A stretch of 23,684 bases of DNA from Halobacteriovorax sp. (GTDB taxonomy: Bacteria > Bdellovibrionota > Bacteriovoracia > Bacteriovoracales > Bacteriovoracaceae): contig NZAF01000160.1 in the NCBI GenBank assembly GCA_002686115.1, forward strand, positions 1 to 23,684, given 5' to 3'. This document shows, in pieces, positions 21,382-23,684 of the stretch. The notes beneath the pieces were generated by a model that worked only from the letters and a program-made list of their open reading frames with translations, did not search any database and was not told where the DNA came from. Each line of letters opens with the position of its first letter. Within the stretch, counting starts at the first letter, position 1. The translations under genes were made by a program, and so were the position numbers.

Positions 21382-22037
21382 TGTCAGTCATTAATGTAGA
21401 AAATTTAAATAAGTCATATGGAAAGCTAAAGGTTATTGATGATCTTTCGTTCTCTTTAGAGAGTGGAAAGCAGATTGTTATCATGGGAGCTTCTGGGTCG
21501 GGGAAGTCGACATTTCTTTATATGCTTGGTGGTCTTGAAAAGTGTAATTCTGGAAAGATTTTTGTCGGTGGTAAAGAGATCACGAAATTAAATGATGATG
21601 CACTTGCAAAATATCGTAACCGAGAAATCGGATTTGTATTTCAGTTTCACTTTCTATTGCCAACTCTTACATGCTTAGAGAATATTTTAATGCCTGCAAG
21701 GCTTGGTAAGCTGGATACCAAGGTTGTAAAAAAATACATTCTAAGTCTCGCTAAAAGATTAGATGTTGATGACTGCCTGAGTAAATACCCATACCAGATC
21801 TCTGGTGGCCAGCAACAGAGAATTAATTTAATCAGAGCTCTTTCTCTTAAGCCTAAATTATTATTGTGCGACGAGCCTACAGGAAACCTTGATTCTAAAA
21901 ACTCGGAGATTGTCACAGATCTGCTACTTGAATTATCTCGTGAATTTGGAACAACGCTTGTCGTTGTTACTCATGATGATGATGTTGCGGAGCGCTTTAA
22001 TCACCGGATGCACATGGTCGATGGGATACTTCACTAG
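21381..22037 (+). CDS. lolD: LolD-family lipoprotein-releasing ABC ATPase
   Basis: ATPase of the Lol system. 218 aa, typical LolD length. Walker A GASGSGKS (36-43), signature ISGGQQQR (140-147), Walker B LLLCDEP (160-166), D-loop GNLDSKNS, switch His198 in VTHDDD. The QFHFLLPTLTCLENILMPA stretch matches the LolD/MacB LolD-motif region (usual QfhhLLpeftalENv.mP). GAGGAG lies 8 nt before the ATG, which shares its A with the stop of the permease gene. It is followed after 94 nt by bamA, so lipoprotein export and barrel assembly genes are adjacent. Confidence 0.93.
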   Translation: MSVINVENLNKSYGKLKVIDDLSFSLESGKQIVIMGASGSGKSTFLYMLGGLEKCNSGKIFVGGKEITKLNDDALAKYRNREIGFVFQFHFLLPTLTCLENILMPARLGKLDTKVVKKYILSLAKRLDVDDCLSKYPYQISGGQQQRINLIRALSLKPKLLLCDEPTGNLDSKNSEIVTDLLLELSREFGTTLVVVTHDDDVAERFNHRMHMVDGILH

Positions 22038-22066
22038 CTCTTTTTGTTTGTAACTTCATGTGATTC

Positions 22067-22094
22067 TTGATACTTTTTTATACCAGAGTATTTT
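22067..22094 (+). promoter_or_regulatory. Candidate promoter before bamA
   Basis: TTGATA (22067-22072; 5/6), 16-nt spacer, TATTTT (22089-22094; 4/6), 37 nt upstream of the bamA ATG. It would allow bamA to be transcribed independently of the upstream operon. Confidence 0.4.
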
Positions 22095-22131
22095 AATCTG
22101 CAGATGGAATTTGAGAGAAAACGGAGTTTTA

Positions 22132-23684
22132 ATGGCGCACTCTTTAAAGAGTCTAATATATCTATTGTTGGTGATATCTGGTTTTTCCCTATCCGCATCT
22201 AATATCGGTGAACAAAGAAATCTTTTTAAAGTAGATAAGGTAATTATTAAAGGTCTTAAAAAAGTTGAGAAAGAAGCTGTTCTTGAAAAAATCTCTACTA
22301 AGGCCGGTCAAGTTGTCACAAATTATAATTTAAAAAATGATATCGAAAAGATTTATAACCTTAAGTACTTTGAGTCGGTAGAGGCTCATCAGGAAGGAAA
22401 AAATCTCGTTTATATTCTTAAAGAAAAGCCAATCGTTGCAGAGATTAAGCTGCTTGGTAATGACGAGGTTTCTTCTGATGATATCACTGGTGTTTTGAAA
22501 GTTAAGGAATATTCAATACTTGATATCAATACAGTTAAAACAGATATAAAAGCGATCTTAAAACTTTATGAAGAGAAAGGTTTCTACCTCGCTAATGCTA
22601 AATATAAAGTACAAAGTATTGATGATGAAAATGTGAGACTTAGTTTTCTGATTTCAGAATTTGATAAAGTTAAAGTTAAAAAAGTGACCTTTCTTGGAAA
22701 CCAAGCTTTTTCCGATGATGAACTTAAAGGCATTATGGAAACGAGGGAAGAAAGTCTTTTCTCTTTTATGTCTGGTTCAGGAAGTTTTAAAGAATTAGGT
22801 TTTAGAACTGACGTTGAGAGAATTAAGTATTTTTATCGTACAAAAGGTTATCTACAAGTGAATTTAGGGACACCTGAAGTCACAATCTCTGAAGATAAAA
22901 AGTGGGTCTTTGTTACAGTTAAGGTGAATGAAGGTCCAAAGTTTAAGATTAGAGATATTAAATTTGGTGGAGAAGTTCTTTTTGAAGAAGAAAAACTACT
23001 TAAAGATATTCAGTTAAAGTCTGGAGATGTGTATTCAGAGGAATTATTAAGAACTGATATTCAAAAACTTACAGAATTATATCAAGATGAAGGTTATGCC
23101 TTTGCAAACGTTCTAAGAACACTTCAGGTTGTGCCTGGTGAGAACTTAGTTGATATTCAGTTTTCTTTTGAAAAAGGTAAGATTGCTAGATTTGGCACAA
23201 TCTCTATTAAGGGTAACACAAAGACTCGTGATAAGGTTGTAAGAAGAGAATTGAGAATTAAAGAAGGAACGAAGTTTTCTGGTTCTAAACTTAGAGAGTC
23301 TAAAGAGAATGTAAATAGACTAGGATTTTTTGAGCCAGGTAGTGTTATTTTCAATACTGTTTCACCTCCAGGTTCTGACGATGTTATTGATGTTGAAATT
23401 ACTGTTAAGGAGCAAAGTACTGGACAGATTTCTCTAGGAGCTGGATATTCAACGGCGACGGGGGGATTTTTTCAAGCCTCTATTGCTCAAAATAACTTTA
23501 GAGGACTTGGTCAGCAATTATCTTTTAGAACTAACCTTGCTGCTCAACAAACAACTTTTTCTCTCTCTTTTACCGAGCCTTATTTCTTAGATACTCTTTG
23601 GACGACAGGTGGAGAGATCTTTACTGAAGAAAACCAGCAATTTAATTCTTATGACTTCAAGAGACAAGGGTTCTCAGGCCGTCT
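22132..23684 (+). CDS. bamA: Outer membrane protein assembly factor BamA (5' part, cut by window end)
   Basis: Core Omp85 insertase of the BAM complex. The frame is open from ATG 22132 (CGGAG 5-6 nt upstream) to the window edge, 517 codons, with no stop. A Sec signal peptide (SLIYLLLVISGFSLSA) precedes tandem POTRA domains; the first starts VDKVIIKGLKKVEKEAVLEK, and later ones show VKKVTFLGNQAFSDDELKGI, FKIRDIKFGG and ARFGTISIKGNTKTRDKVVR. The barrel begins near residue 425 (GQISLGAGYSTATGGFFQAS, NNFRGLGQQLSF, FTEPYFLDT). The remaining barrel strands lie beyond the window. It lies downstream of lolD, as in many delta-proteobacterial genomes. Confidence 0.96.
   Translation, partial: MAHSLKSLIYLLLVISGFSLSASNIGEQRNLFKVDKVIIKGLKKVEKEAVLEKISTKAGQVVTNYNLKNDIEKIYNLKYFESVEAHQEGKNLVYILKEKPIVAEIKLLGNDEVSSDDITGVLKVKEYSILDINTVKTDIKAILKLYEEKGFYLANAKYKVQSIDDENVRLSFLISEFDKVKVKKVTFLGNQAFSDDELKGIMETREESLFSFMSGSGSFKELGFRTDVERIKYFYRTKGYLQVNLGTPEVTISEDKKWVFVTVKVNEGPKFKIRDIKFGGEVLFEEEKLLKDIQLKSGDVYSEELLRTDIQKLTELYQDEGYAFANVLRTLQVVPGENLVDIQFSFEKGKIARFGTISIKGNTKTRDKVVRRELRIKEGTKFSGSKLRESKENVNRLGFFEPGSVIFNTVSPPGSDDVIDVEITVKEQSTGQISLGAGYSTATGGFFQASIAQNNFRGLGQQLSFRTNLAAQQTTFSLSFTEPYFLDTLWTTGGEIFTEENQQFNSYDFKRQGFSGR

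Overview
The window is AT-rich, densely packed bacterial chromosome. It carries LptE, LolC/E-LolD, BamA and an Mla-type ABC system, so the cell is diderm with an LPS-type outer membrane. The gene orders (MlaE-F-D followed by accessory genes; prfB-lolC-lolD-bamA; lptE-holA beside rpsT), the low GC and a long lysine/alanine histone-H1-like protein best fit a delta-proteobacterial or Bdellovibrionota lineage, with Bacteriovorax-like predators as the closest guess. That placement is inferred from content only. I see no phage, transposon, CRISPR array, tRNA or rRNA.

Layout. (1) 120-9433, plus strand: aspS; a two-TM coiled-coil protein of unknown function; mlaE, mlaF and mlaD; a GYF_2-like transmembrane protein whose reading frame is broken in an A10 tract; a TsaC/Sua5-family protein; and a TrmN6-like adenine methyltransferase. 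(2) 9393-9908, minus strand: a DciA-like DUF721 gene whose 3' end overlaps the methyltransferase. (3) 10017-11616, plus strand: lptE and holA. (4) 11724-11984, minus strand: rpsT with its own promoter and terminator. (5) 12261-15042, plus strand: a beta-oxidation/butanoyl-CoA cassette (3-hydroxyacyl-CoA dehydrogenase, enoyl-CoA hydratase, acyl-CoA dehydrogenase). (6) 15169-16191, plus strand: the H1-like protein, which has an unusual Cys3His C-terminal module. (7) 16242-18432, minus strand: an orphan exported protein, coaE and mazG. (8) 18509 to the window end, plus strand: ybeY, prfB (with the programmed +1 frameshift), lolC/E, lolD and bamA (cut by the window edge).

Functional theme. Most of the window serves envelope biogenesis: phospholipid transport (Mla), LPS export (LptE), lipoprotein release (LolC/E and LolD) and beta-barrel assembly (BamA). 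It is interleaved with translation and replication housekeeping genes (aspS, rpsT, prfB, ybeY, dciA, holA). Many junctions are 1-20 nt overlaps, suggesting translational coupling. Several genes use GTG or TTG starts (aspS, lptE, rpsT, dciA, coaE and probably ybeY), so ATG-only gene calls would misplace them.

The most unusual observations are the GYF-domain gene split at an A10 slippery tract inside the mla operon, the H1-like/Cys3His fusion, an MlaD with an outer-membrane-like beta-rich C-terminus, and a mazG/ybeY divergent promoter pair whose -10 boxes coincide. I did not find a complete, clearly undescribed multi-gene system.
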